Source: Neodontobutis hainanensis (lineage: Eukaryota; Chordata; Actinopteri; Gobiiformes; Odontobutidae). From it: a stretch of DNA of 64,000 nt. The position numbers were made by a program, and so were the translations under genes. Shown piece by piece: positions 45,266-56,576 of the stretch; position 1 is the stretch's first letter, and every line of letters begins with the position of its first letter. The notes under the pieces are model-generated. The model saw only the letters and a program-made list of their open reading frames with translations, did no database searches and was not told the origin of the DNA. Where the stretch lies: assembly GCA_024349245.1 (NCBI GenBank), contig JALDNG010000001.1, positions 6,281,501-6,345,500 of the forward strand, read 5' to 3'.

Positions 45266-45865
45266 CCAGAGAGTTTGACTCACAGGCTGCCTCAGCATTA
45301 CATGGTGCCTCAGATTCTTGGTCATGGTCGCTGTCTTGGTGCACTTTATCTGTGGAATATCGTAAGAGGATAGGGAGGAACATGACACCACACACTATCA
45401 ATAATGCCAAAGCAAATAAGTAAAAATAGTCAGATTGTTTAATATTTGGTACCTTCAGGATCAATGTAGATGTCATCAAGGGACTTGTACTTAAATTCTG
45501 CCAGACGTCCCTGAACCAGAGCCATGAGGACTTTGCTAATTTTAGCTGGTTGGAGTGCGCCTTCAGGAAGTCTGTAGAACTGTCTGTGCTCTCTGATGTC
45601 ATGTCCAAGAAAATCAGCCAGCTGATCTAGCTCTTTATTTGTGAGGTTAAGGACTTGAGATAGAGTTCCTGTTTGTTTACATAGTTTTGTTGAAGTCAGA
45701 CTTTCAGGGCTCTTCGCACCACAGACTTTGGCAAAGTATCGAAGACTATCAGACCCACGGTAGCAAATCAAACTGGATGGTCTTGCAAATAGGTATGGTT
45801 TTTTTTTTCTTTTTTTTGGAGAATCCCACATTCCTGGTGCTTTCTTTCCCCAGCTCTTCGTCTGT
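45266..45865 (-). pseudogene. Tyrosine-recombinase-like domain gene fragment (fish multi-copy family)
   Basis: The minus-strand exon 45865-45453 encodes PYLFARPSSLICYRGSDSLR, ESLTSTKLCKQTGTLSQVL, then ELDQLADFLGHDIREHRQFY and RLPEGALQPAKISKVLMAL. The spacing of a basic 'TSTKLRKH'-like helix, a GH box and a following Tyr resembles the C-terminal catalytic core (H-x-x-R ... GH ... Y) of tyrosine recombinases such as Crypton or DIRS enzymes. Here the usual His of the first box appears as Q (K-L-C-K-Q-T). A second small exon (45349-45266, DKVHQDSDHDQESEAPC) is acidic. The N-terminal part is missing. The superfamily assignment is inference from motif layout. Similar sequences are common in fish genomes. 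Confidence 0.5.
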
Positions 45866-45914
45866 TAAACAAAATGACAGGCACCAGATTTCAAAGCAAA
45901 ACATACCTCATCTT

Positions 45915-47786
45915 GAACCATGTTGTTCAGCAGCTTCCACAGTTCTTTCACCCCAGGTGGTGGAGGTGTAGCAAATCCAGAGGGCCTGGATACATGTTCT
46001 GCCTGGTGTGACACTTACTCCCAGGTATGTTATGGGGCCCTTTGTAGTCCTGAATGGGTATGAGTCAAAGGATCGATTCCGAGCCAAGACATTAATTGGG
46101 AACAAAACGCTTCACAGAGGATTTCCCAAATTGATCAATTCCGATCCGATATAAACATGAGCAAATCATCAGCATACAATGACACTTTATGAACCAGGCC
46201 ACCCCTCGTGATACCCGTATATTGTTATTACATCCAAATGCCGCGGCAAGTGGCTCAATGACCAGATCAAAGAGAAGAGGAGATAACGGACAATCTTGTC
46301 GTGTCCGTCTCTGAACAGTGAAATATTGCAAATTAAAGTTATTAGTCCTCACTCTAGCTTGGGGTGCTGCATACAGCATCCGAATCCAAGAAATAAAGAT
46401 TGGACCAACGCCGAATTTGCGCGTCTAGTGAGATCACAATTTCTGGCGAGTGAATCGAATATTTAGAGTATATTATGTTAAAGAGGCGATGTAAATTGTG
46501 AAAAGACTGCCTGCCCTTTATAAAGACTGTCTGGTCAGGATACACAATTTTTGGTACTATAGAGTTCAATCTTAGGGAGAGAATCTTTGTAAGTATTTTA
46601 TAATCACGTGAGTAGGCTGATCGGGCAATGGGACTCCCATTTAGTGAGGTTGTTGCCCTTTTTGGGAAGGACAGATATTGTGGCTTGGGTCATAGATGTA
46701 GGCAGCTTCTCTTGTTTGAGTGATTCATTGTAGACAAGGCACAGTAAAGGTATCAATTTAGAGGCAAAAGCCTTATAAAATTCAATTGGATACCCATCTG
46801 GGCCCGGTGCCTCTCTATTTTCTCAGTTTCAAATATTGGCTGCTCAAGGATGGCCTTATCTTCCTCGGCTGTAGTCGTGAGTTTCCCAAAGTATTAAAAT
46901 ATTGCTGTCTGGCAGCTGGTTAGTTTCAATTAAAAAATCAATCTGTGTTGAAATAAAGTCTACAAATATTTCATCAGACAACAAAGATGTATTAAATCGC
47001 CAATTACATTGAATTGGCCTTCTAATCCGGAGCCAAAGCTCCATAGTGACCGGAGAGTGGTCAGAGATAACAATGCTTTCATAGCCTCAAGACTCAATTG
47101 AAAGCATTTTTGATCCAGCAAAAAGAAATCTATTCTTGAATATGTTTGATAAACAGCAGAGAAGAAGGGAAAACTCTTTTAACGTAGGATTCTTAAATCT
47201 CAATGCATCTACTACACCACTAGAACCACAAAAAAACATTTATAATAGCTGCTGATTTAGAGGAGGAAGGAGGGGCTGTAAATACTTTGGTACGGTCTAG
47301 AGAAGGTTTAAGAACCGTATTAAAGTCACCTTCCAGGATCAGATGATGTGTGCCCAGCTCTGGTATACGGCCAAACAGTTCTTTAAAAACGTCTGGGTTG
47401 TCCCAATTTGGAGCATACACACTAACCAAGACCACCGTCTGCCCTGAACAATCACAAAAACGCCCTCATTTATCACCAATAGCACTGGTTTGTATAGATT
47501 GTACATTTTTACCAATCAAGAAGGCTGTGCCACGAAATTTAGAGTTTAATTCAGAGTGGTAGACCTGTGATACGCATCCTCTCTTTAATTTGGGAATGTC
47601 TGTTATGCGAAGGTGTGTTTCTTGTAGGAAAATTATCTCTGCTTTCAATTTGTTTAAATGTGAAAACACCTTACTTCGCTTTACAGGGTGATTGAGTCCC
47701 CTCACATTCCAGCTCACAAATTTATTTGTAGGTCTATTCATTCCATCTGTCAAACCCAAAAAGGGGAAAAAAAGACAAATGGACAA
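45915..47786 (-). pseudogene. L1-like LINE ORF2 relic (endonuclease and reverse transcriptase)
   Basis: Minus-strand blocks follow ORF2 order. The apurinic-type endonuclease starts FVSWNVRGLNHPVKRSKVF with EIIFLQETHL (47710-47620) and continues VSVYAPNWDNPDVFKELFG and LILEGDFNTVL (47430-47310). A linker and the RT follow: DQTVFIKGRQSFHNLHRLF, then RQDCPLSPLLFDLVIEPLAA (about 46310-46250), and SLYADDLLMF in another frame (about 46190-46150). Multiple stops and frameshifts separate the blocks. The C-terminal end is near 45915. It belongs to the L1/Tx1 group and is dead. Confidence 0.8.
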
Positions 47787-47789
47787 AAA

Positions 47790-48580
47790 TACAGATTATT
47801 TTGTATGGTGACCTAAAGTAATCAACAGAACTTGTTTAGACTTTATAATAAAAGTAAAAACAACTTTAATCTGCACACCTTTATAAACACAACAAGATGT
47901 TTTTTCAGCCTGATTTGCCAATACTCTGCCTGGTCTTTTCCAGCCTTGGGGTGAAGGTGGAATCAAGTGAAGCAAGAGAATGATCGATGATATATCACTT
48001 TCCCAGCCTATAAATAAGAGTGCCAAGTGTGATACACTAAATACTCAAATCCATAATGTCAAAAAAAAAAAACAGGTAATTAAGCTAAAACAGTCAAAGC
48101 TTCAAATTAAGGAAAGCAACACACCAGAGTGAACAGTTGCAGTGTCCATTTCATTTGACAGTGCTTTGGCACAATATATTAATTCTTTAAGTTAATCTTT
48201 GGCAGGAAGGGTCTTACACTGCTGGTTGGCTTTTTGTTTGAATGAAGTAGGCCATCTAGATAAAGAAAAGGAGGATAATTACAATATTATCACATATATC
48301 ACAACCCCACTTTTTGACTTGACAAATTTGACACCGACCTCTCCAAAAACCTCGCAGCTACATCTTCTCCAAATGGCATTATGAAATCTTGCTCAATCTG
48401 CAAAAAAATATTTTTTTTGAAAATAAAAAAAAATACTACAAAATAATTTTGAAAATACCATTTTGAGAACAATAAAAATCTACATAAGATGCATGTAAAC
48501 CAACAAAAAATGTGCTTGTCACAATTAGTTTTCAGAAGGATGACTTCATTTAGAACCTTATTTCTTTAACATTAACATAG
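47790..48580. other. Unassigned sequence
   Basis: No gene or confident repeat; several A-runs are present. Confidence 0.3.
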
Positions 48581-48581
48581 G

Positions 48582-49945
48582 GGAGACCAGGGACAGTTGT
48601 AACACTTTTTGCAATTTTTAGCAATATATCAAAAAACATTTATACTGGAATAACCAATTTATTATATTATAAACTTCAATCTGTCAACTTCTGAAACAAT
48701 GTATTTAAGTGCTTTTATGAAATATGTACAGGTTGCAAAATTTATTTTAATACAGTCTCTCCAATGTTACAACCGTCCCAGTGTACAGGGACGGTTGTAA
48801 CACGTCAGGGACGGTTGTAACATGTCTAAAATAATGAATCAGTTAATGGGTAGAAGACCTCAACGAAGTTTAAACTTGAACACAAACATTCTCAACAACA
48901 GAGAGAGGGGGTGGGGGCCTCGGTAGGCCTAGTCAGAGTCACAGTTGTGGCAAGTATAGAAATCCCTTCCGTCTGTGCAGTCCTTGTGTGCTCAGGCTTT
49001 ACAGGACCAGCACTGGAGCCAGACCTCCTTTGACCTGGAGAAGCTTTCCAAGCACACAATACAAAATTAATTTTCATCATCTGATGAGTCCTGAATTTTC
49101 GGTTTGGATTTTTTATTGTACCCAAAATTATTTTTTTTTTAGCAGCAGACCTGCTTTCCTCAGCCTCAAGTTGTTTTTTTACGGGAGTGTCTGTAAGGAT
49201 AGCGGTTTCCCTTCTTTTCCTGCCTTTTGTCGTCTGCTTTCTTGGGCCAGCTTTTGGGTGTGGACGGATGGACATAGGTGAAAAAGTTGTGTCCATAGCA
49301 GAGGAGGATGGCTCAGGCTCGGACACCACAGATGGTATGACAGGGGATGATGCTCTAAGTGGCATGGAGGATGCCACCATTGCTACATTGGGTGACGGAG
49401 TTGCAGAGGAAGATGGAGCCTCTGGTGTCACTGCTGGCAGTGGGCTATCTGTGATTAGGGATGGTGCAAAGTCACTGTCACTGAAAATATTCCTATTAAA
49501 AGGCCAAATTCCAGTGCATGCAAACCCTGCCAGAATATTTGACGGTGACGCAGCATGGGGAAGGGCACTCTTCACAATGCCCGGCAGATCATAGATGGTC
49601 ATTGTGGCTCCTGGGTGAGTTTTCATCCAGCTGTCACAGCAGTAAACCAGCCACTTCAGTGGCCCATATACACAGCGATCCAAGGGCTGCAGCTTATTGG
49701 AACAGTATGGGGGAAATGAGAGGAGGATGATGCCATGGCTCCTGCAAAAATCAGTCCCCTCCACAGAAAGGTGGGATGTGTGGTTGTCCAGAATTAGAAG
49801 CACTTTTGACTCCAGTGAGGACTTGGTGTGAGTATGGAAGTGCTTGAGGAAAGCCTAAAAAGCATTTCTGGCTTTGGGTTGTACGATTAATGTCAGCTAC
49901 TACCACAGAACGTTGACAGTGGAATTGGGCCATTTGAAAGGGAGG
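48582..49945 (-). mobile_element. pogo-like (Tigger/jerky group) DNA transposon fragment
   Basis: The left end 'ggggagaccagggacagttg', then TAACAC, with nearby copies 'cagggacggttgtaacac' and 'cagggacggttgtaacat' (48787-48823), looks like a terminal and subterminal repeat region. The minus strand carries the C-terminal half of a DDE_1-type transposase. The right end and the N-terminal DNA-binding half are missing. Confidence 0.65.
48892..49880 (-). pseudogene. pogo-type DDE transposase, C-terminal part
   Basis: On the minus strand a short block (F-L-K-H-F-H-T-H-T-K-S, about 49860) runs into VLLILDNHTSHLSVEG (the Asp of LDNH is the second catalytic residue), then HGIILLSFPPYCSNKLQPLD and FACTGIWPFNRNIFSDSDF. 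A long Ser/Pro-rich, basic tail follows (QTTKGRKRRETAI). The layout is that of fish jerky/Tigger-like transposases. The first catalytic Asp and the helix-turn-helix region are absent. The remaining frame of about 300 residues is unbroken, so the decay may be recent. Confidence 0.75.
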
Positions 49946-50034
49946 TCTTGGAGGCGTGGCAGGCGATCAGACAGCAAGTGGAGGTAGCACCATCCACCTT
50001 AGCGAAGCTTAAGGTTTAATCCAAATCTCCTTAG

Positions 50035-50424
50035 TGTCACAACGCCTCCTCTGCCTGGCAGGGGCGGTTCCTTCTGCAGGCAGGGGAGGGTCGTGAGTAA
50101 TTGGAGCGACCTGAGCTCAGGTATTTAAACACCTGCTAACCCTTCTTCTTTCTCTCTCTGTCTCTCTCTCAGATCCTACAGATATGGTTTGGTTGGTTGC
50201 TTTGTGGTTTTCTTTAGGTTTGCACTCAGGCATTTCCCACATACAGATTCACACATCCATGCACCCTACATACACCTCCGATTTTGACATACTCACACCC
50301 CATTCCTTTTTCTTTTGTTAAAGTTAATGGTTATTAGTTTGATTAATAAATACTTTTGATTGGCCTACCTTTGTTGTCTGTGTCCCCTCATTCTTAGCCA
50401 CAGGCTATGAGCTGGCCTGCGACA
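50035..50424 (+). mobile_element. 5' LTR of a Ty3/gypsy retrotransposon
   Basis: The 390-bp LTR starts TGTCACAACGCC and ends GGCCTGCGACA with TGTC/GACA inverted ends. It contains a possible promoter (GTATTTAAAC, about 50119-50128), a TC-rich run and AATAAA at about 50345. A tRNA primer-binding site follows two bases after it. No 3' LTR was found in the window. Confidence 0.82.
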
Positions 50425-50426
50425 AG

Positions 50427-50440
50427 TGGGGGCTCGTCCG
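50427..50440 (+). promoter_or_regulatory. Primer-binding site, tRNA-Pro type
   Basis: TGGGGGCTCGTCCG is complementary to the 3' end of tRNA-Pro, the same primer used by murine gammaretroviruses. The match breaks after 14 bases. Its position just after the LTR supports use as the reverse-transcription primer site. Confidence 0.8.
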
Positions 50441-51140
50441 ATTTAAAGTTAATTGTATTTTAGTTTACTTTAGTACTTTGGTTTCTTTAACAGTTTGTCA
50501 TAGTTGAAGTTAGTTTTTGGTTGAATGTTCTTGTTCTTATGGCTATGTTGGTCTATTTGTAGTTTGGCAATAAGTTGGCTTATTTGATTTTTTATTTTTA
50601 TTTTTAATTTTTTTAACTTTGGTTAGTTTTGTAAAGTAAGTTCAGTTTGCCAAACTTTTGTTTGAGGGGATGCTTTGGTTTGGCCAGTATTGTAGGAGGG
50701 AGCAGTGAAAGCCATGTGTTCCTTTGTTCAGTTAGCTTTATAGCTAAGTCTGTTAGCAATTCACTCTGGGCTTTTCTGGGTTTTTGTCTTGGTGGTAGTC
50801 CTCTCCTGTTCAGGTTTAGCAGCGAGTGTCAATAGGAGGCTCGTGGTGTTTTGTTTTGAAGTGGCAGTGAACGTGGGTAGAGCATCCCTCCCCTATTCCC
50901 CTACATCGGCTCGGGAGCACCTCCGTGGACGTGGGGGGCCGCTAGTTTCTGGTTGTCTTTTCTACTCCACTGGTTTTGTGTGCATAAAACCCCACCACAT
51001 GTGACTGCACGAAGACTAGGGTCCAGTTAGGTAGCTGTTCTGGGAGAATAGAGGAGTGTGGCCTCTGCCCATAACCCAGACTGGCAGCAGGGGAGTTGTT
51101 TTTTTTTATAGGCATTGGTAAAGATTGTATTGGCTGAGAA

Positions 51141-53045
51141 AAATGTCTTCCATTTTGAATAGTTTTGTTTAGTCTCCTTCGGAGTTAGTCTTAGAGTTTT
51201 GTTTACTAAGGAGCAGTTAATTGAAATAGCTGAACATTATCAGATTGAAATTGTTGATAGAAAACTTAAAGAGACGGTTAAAGCTGTGTTAAAGCAGGGT
51301 CTTTGGGAAGCGGGTGTTCTCTGTGGTGAGTCGGACAGTAGTGAGAGTGCAAGTTTTAAGACTAGCCCTTCATTATTGTTTGAGCAACAGAAGGAGCTAG
51401 GAGCTCAAATATTGAGGGAGATTGCGACATTAAACCAGAGGAAAGAGTACTACAGTTTGATGTTTCATAGAATCTTTGTTTATTGCTTAAATTTGATAAG
51501 TCGGATCCAGATACATACTTTATTTTATTTGAACGTATTGCAGGAGCTAGAGCTTGGTCAGATTTGGACAAGACTACTTTGTTGCAGTGTGCACTTACAG
51601 GTAAAGCATGTGAGGCCTTTTCAGCACTAAGCCCGGCTGACAGTAAAGTTTGTAAAGTCAAAACATCAGTAATGAAGGTCTATGAGTTGGTGCCGGAAGC
51701 ATATTGTCAATGCTTTTTTTACAGGCAAAGGTTAGATTCACAAACTTATTCTCAATTTGTTTGTGATTTGACCTCTACATTTAATCCTTGGTGTGCAGCT
51801 TCTGAAGTTAACACTTAAAAATTCTGTGTCTGACCAGATAGCTACCTACATGAATGAACGTAAAGTTAAGTCTCCAAGTGATGCGTGATGAGTACATGCT
51901 GACGCATAAACACCATTTTGAGCCAAACAATGACAACTACAAAAATAATTTTACTCATAGACATAGTAGGTCACTTTTGTCTGGAGCTTTTAAAAAACCC
52001 CAACAAAAGCGTGGTTTTGAAGGATTTAAAGCATTGGTTAATGCCAATACCTTTCGCTATTGTTTAGTGGTAGGACATTGGAAGAAGGATTGTCCTCTAC
52101 TTAGATCAGAAAGATTGGGTCATGTTAAACCTGCAGTGATGGCACCTCCTGTTGCAGCCGCTGATCACCAGGGTGAGTTTTTTCTGTTTTTCAGTCTTCC
52201 CTTGGTAATTTTAATGTGAGATGTGTGGTGTCCCTTCTGGATGGCAAACAAAAGATTCATATTAAAATATTGAGAGATAGTGGAGCTTTAGATTCTTTTA
52301 TTTTAGAATCTGACTTGCCTTTATCTAAGGAGTCTGACATTGGCAGCTGTGTAATGGTACGCGGCACGGGTTTAGTTCCATTCTCTTCTCGTTACATCAA
52401 GTCACGCTAAAATGTGGTCTGGTAGAGGGTGATGTAGCTGTTGGGGTTAGACCCCAGTTGCCAGTAGAGGGTGTCCACATGATTTTGGGGAATGACCTGG
52501 CAGGTAGTAAGGTGTGTGCATCTTCAAAAAGCAACCTTTAGTGCCCCCTGCAGGTGTATCTCCAGATGACAGTAGTTTGTCCCCTGAGGGGTTTACAGTT
52601 TGTGTTACCCGCTCTGCTTCTCGTCAGAAGTTGGAGAGTAAGCCAGAAAGTCTCGAGTTGCCAGTGAACCTCCAAGTCGAACATTTGACTAGTTTTTAAG
52701 AGTTATTGGTAGCTGAGCAAAGGCTGATACTACCCCAGCCAATCTGTTTGATAAAGTTGTTCCTGATTCAATGGTGAGGAATAGTGCTCAATGTTGTTTT
52801 CTTCTTGATGGGCTGTTGGTCAGGAAATTGGTTCCTCACAGTGGGCAAGGTCTGGGGCAACCAGTTTTTCAAATAGTGATATACCTACTACATTGCGAAA
52901 TAAAGTGTTACATACATCACATGGTGATGTGGCAGGGCATCTGGGTGTTGGTAAAACTTATGATCGGATATTTAGTTTTTTGTTTTTTTTTGGCCACGTT
53001 TGAATTTCAGTTTATTAAAACTTGTCTTATTATAGACTATTAGGG
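51141..53045 (+). pseudogene. Gmr1-like gag-protease-integrase relic
   Basis: Gag begins near 51141 (M-S-S-I-L-N-S-F-V, then a stop) and continues in shifted frames: TKEQLIEIAEHYQIEIVDR (51200), then FDKSDPDTYFILFERIAGAR with LQCALTGKACEAFSALSPAD and VYELVPEAYCQCF (51490-51720), a SCAN-like capsid segment. A zinc knuckle remnant reads YCLVVGHWKKDCPLL (first Cys lost, about 52060). The protease has ILRDSGALDSFI (DSG active site, 52270) and MILGNDLAGSK (52480). The zinc-binding start of integrase reads VLHTSHGDVAGHLGVGKTYD (52905-52965). Many frameshifts and stops leave it inactive. Confidence 0.75.
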
Positions 53046-53600
53046 CTTTTACCACGGTCCAAGTCAGGGCATAGCTACTTATTAACTGTTATGTGTCAAG
53101 CAACAAGATAACCAGCAGCTTTTCCCTTGCGTACCATTACTTCAAAATCAGTAGTTGTCAACTAATGTGTGCGCCATGTCATGTGCTTTTGTGAATGTGC
53201 CTAAGCTCTGATTGTGATTATCTAGATTCAAAAAACAATTAATGAATTAAATTAACCCCAGCGGTGCCTCCATTTATGTAGCCCACGTAAACCCAGTGTA
53301 ATAAGGTAAGGGCCCCTGAGTTCTTTACTAACTCTAAAATTTCAAATAAAACAATGTAGATCATGAAATCAAATACTTATTGTTTAGATCATATATCTCA
53401 CTCTTAATACTACCCCTTTAAGCAAAACCACAACACATTTAAATCACACAATATCAATGGGAATGACCAAACAAATTTAACTAAATAAACTTCAATTCAA
53501 TGATTTAGCAAATTTAAATAAACATTTTGAACATTTTAATAATTTTAGAACAGGTGTATCACTTTTGAAATACGTAATTCCATGGACCCACTCACCACTC
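53046..53600. other. Unassigned sequence
   Basis: No gene or repeat family was recognised. Confidence 0.3.
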
Positions 53601-53614
53601 AATAATGATATTAA

Positions 53615-53830
53615 TGGATTGGTTTTATATAGCGCATTTTCAAGGCTCTCAAAGCACTTTACAGAGTCCATTATTCATTCACTCCAAAGTCACACACTGG
53701 TGGTGGAGACATGGCAGCCATTTTGCGCCTACAGATTCTCCAACCTCCAAACATTCTCACACATTCATACACATTCGTACACCAGAGCTGTGGCACTCAC
53801 ACAGTCAATAGCACGTTATTGCAGTTAAAC
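53615..53830. repeat. Dispersed teleost repeat ('tatatagcgcattttcaagg')
   Basis: The phrases 'tttatatagcgcattttcaa', 'caaagcactttacagagtc', 'acacactggtggtggag' and 'cacacattcatacac' belong to a very common fish repeat. No coding content; family not named. Confidence 0.55.
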
Positions 53831-53997
53831 CCATATAGTTGCAGGCCTTTGCGGTGCTTGGGAACGGGGAGGCCTAAAACATAATGACCGCTTCACTCTA
53901 CGAGCCAAAAATATATATAATTGGTATCTGGTCCTGGAGTTATAGGTCTGGTTGCTCACTTCACGATTGTAAAGGATAAGCTAGAGCGTGATCGAAG

Positions 53998-55108
53998 CAG
54001 TGGTGGACAGTAACAAAGTAAATGTAATTTGTTACTGTACTTAAGTAGTTTTTTCCAGTATCTGTACTTTACCTTACTATTTTACTATTTTCATTCAGGG
54101 ATAATTTTACTTTAACTTCATTACATTTCAAAGTCAAATATCTTACTTTTTACTCAATTACATTTTGCAAAATTAGTCGTTCCTTTTTATTGGATATTAA
54201 TTATTTAGTGGATAGAAAAAAACTGAAGAGGGCAATTACGCGGCAAACCACCAATCAGGATATGGCGCGCGCTCTTTTTGAACTGGTTAACGGTTAATTA
54301 GTGCGTCAGTGCAACAGCATATCATTCTGAGAGTGCTGATTGTCTTCACTCTTCATTAGGATGGAAGAATCACAAACTCCCGAATCTAAAGTGCCAGTGC
54401 CACAACATCCATGGCCTTATTTGCGATGTTATTTTGAATTCGTTGAAAAGAAAAACGAGTCCTTCATATTAAACTGTCTTCTTTGCCTGCCTCGGAACTC
54501 TAAAATTTCATCGTACTGGAATTCTCCTTCCAATCTTAAACACATTGAGGTAAGCCATTTTCATTTTGGTGGTCATTTTTTATTGAGTAATCTAACAGTA
54601 GCTCGCACCATTGTGTTTAAGCTAACGTTAGTTAGCTGTTCCACCAACGTTTGTAGTATTTATTTTAAACTGAGTGATTGGAGATTGTGAAATGACAGTT
54701 GATTGTTGTTAACACTTTTGGTAGAATATAAATTAAATTTTGACTAGTTTTATATGTAGCTTATGATGCTAAACAGTTGAAAGGTGGAGTGGAGTGCCGC
54801 TTCCAAGTTTTTGGGCTCATGATAATTTTAACAGATATCAGTGTCTGAATAATTAGATCAGTGTGCTAAGCGTAACAGAGTCTTGCAACATAAACATATG
54901 TAAACTGAGATAATTAAGCAAGAGACTGACAAAAATTATAATGGCATAGCTATAATAAATTATAGTACTTGGATACTTAAGTACATTTGAAGGCAAATAC
55001 TTTTGTACTTTTACACAAGTAAAAGTTAAAAGGGAGTACTTTGGATTTTACTGAAGTGTATCTGTACTTTCACTTAAGTACCAGGGTTGTGTACTTCATC
55101 CATTACTG
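53998..55108 (+). mobile_element. BED-finger hAT element, internally deleted, 8-bp target duplication
   Basis: The left end starts CAGTGGTGGACAGTAACAAAG; the right end reversed starts CAGTAATGGATGAAGTACAC. Flanks GATCGAAG (53990-53997) and GATCTAAG (55109-55116) form an 8-bp duplication with one change. 'acttaagta' blocks recur near both ends. At 1111 bp it is too short for a transposase; only the first BED-finger exon remains. Confidence 0.82.
54361..54549 (+). pseudogene. BED zinc-finger first exon of a hAT transposase
   Basis: The exon reads MEESQTPESKVPVPQHPWPY, then YFEFVEKKNESFILNCLLCL and S-S-Y-W-N-S-P-S-N-L-K-H-I-E, ending at a gtaagc donor (54550). The aromatic W-P-Y, the C-L-L-C pair and the later H are the BED finger ligands; the final H-x3-H is cut by the intron. 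The catalytic exons are absent, so it is a truncated, non-autonomous element's leftover. Confidence 0.7.
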
Positions 55109-55116
55109 GATCTAAG

Positions 55117-55684
55117 ATGGCGGCACGGTAACGTCCACTGGTCCCCTCGACGTTGCACCTCACAGACACGTGTACCGGTCCGGAAACCACCAAGAGGTTT
55201 TAATTCATACAGTCTTTTAGCTCTTCTCAGTGACACATCTTCATGCCCCAAGCCGAGAACATGAAGTACAGGCTTTTAGCAAGCTGATTTAGTGGCTGCT
55301 ACTAAACTAGAGCTATTGACTTGAACTTTCTCCAAATACTTAGCTGCAGGTCCGTCTTTGGGCTGAAAAACATCCATAAGCTCTCCAAACATTTGTGAAA
55401 CAGGTCACCACCTCAGACTATCTGGCTAACAGTCCAGAAACGTGTTTCCACCTCACAAAACATAAGACACGTCTTCTTTTTCCTCTCGTCTCTTTGTTTT
55501 TCCTCTGTTAAGCTCACGTATAACACATTCGATTTTTACTGCGTAAAGCTAATACAAAAAAATAGACCAGCAACCATAGTACACACACATAGCACTTCCT
55601 GTAGGCTTCAAAATAAATAAAATAAATACATGAAAATTACATTGTACAATCTTTTGACTTATTACCAGGTCTTTTCAAAGGATT
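55117..55684. other. Unassigned sequence between two transposons
   Basis: It begins 'atggcggcacggtaacg'. The text up to 55560 reads like decayed repeat sequence, but no family was recognised and there is no gene. Confidence 0.3.
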
Positions 55685-56576
55685 TTAAAGAGTAACTAAA
55701 CCCTAAAACAACTTCTTTTAGTTAATGATCTGTAAGAATGGGGCCTTATTAGTGCTGTTCACTGAACTGAGTAAAATTTTTGAAATTTGAGTATAAAGTA
55801 TATTAATTTTACAATTTATGGTGTAAAACCGTAAAGTGCTGCCCTCTTCAGGTTGAACTGTGGTTACTGCAGTTGAATTTTTTTTTGGAAATGTGCTTCT
55901 CCAAACAGCTCCCGCTGAAAAGTAACCGGGCGCCAAACGCTGCTCCTGCATGAATTCCCACCACCGCAACAGCGTCTTGAGGTGAGTGAACATATATTTT
56001 TAATCACAATTTATGTTTCTTCCAAGTAAAGCTAAAGTTAATTAATCAGTTTTGTTAGGTTGCTAGTTAGGTAAAGTATGCTTATTGGCTGGCTCGTGAT
56101 TCTGGACTTGATTAAGCATGAACATCTTATGACTTGTGTAACACCGTGAGTTTTGACTCAATACAGACTCAAAAACTGTCTTGGACTTGTGCGTTTCGTG
56201 TCAACTTTGCCTATTTAATTGAACGTGAAAGCGTGCACCATCAGTATATGTTGTTTATCACTGCTCCCCAGAGAAACCGAGCAGAGCTGGCGCTGCAGAG
56301 CAGGCCGACCCAGTGACAGTACATCCGGATTAAAAGACTAGCGCTTTCACAGAGGATATACTGTAATAATTGCTTAGAGTCAAATTAAAATAAAAGAAGA
56401 TCCACAGAAAAGTGGTGGCAACAGTGAGTGATTGTGTTTAGATGTCTTCTTTAGATTATTTTCTTTGTGAGAATAATTGTGTTAATAATATAATTTATAA
56501 AAATTTTAAAACATCTGCAATTAATTATTATAATTCTGTAATTGTAAACAATAACACATCTTTTTTTTTGTCTAAG

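Larger units (their letters stand above)
50035..53045 (+). mobile_element. Gmr1-like Ty3/gypsy retrotransposon, 3'-truncated
   Basis: LTR, primer site, leader (50441-51140), gag, protease and start of integrase follow in order; reverse transcriptase and RNase H do not appear between protease and integrase. This order is that of the Gmr1 group, gypsy-like by sequence but with the copia-like order of pol domains. The element breaks off near 53045, and neither RT nor a 3' LTR is visible. Confidence 0.72.

Noticed and set aside
49187..49594. Plus-strand open frame of 135 residues with acidic composition
   Set aside because: It is the antisense shadow of the pogo-type transposase tail on the minus strand, which has the recognisable motifs.
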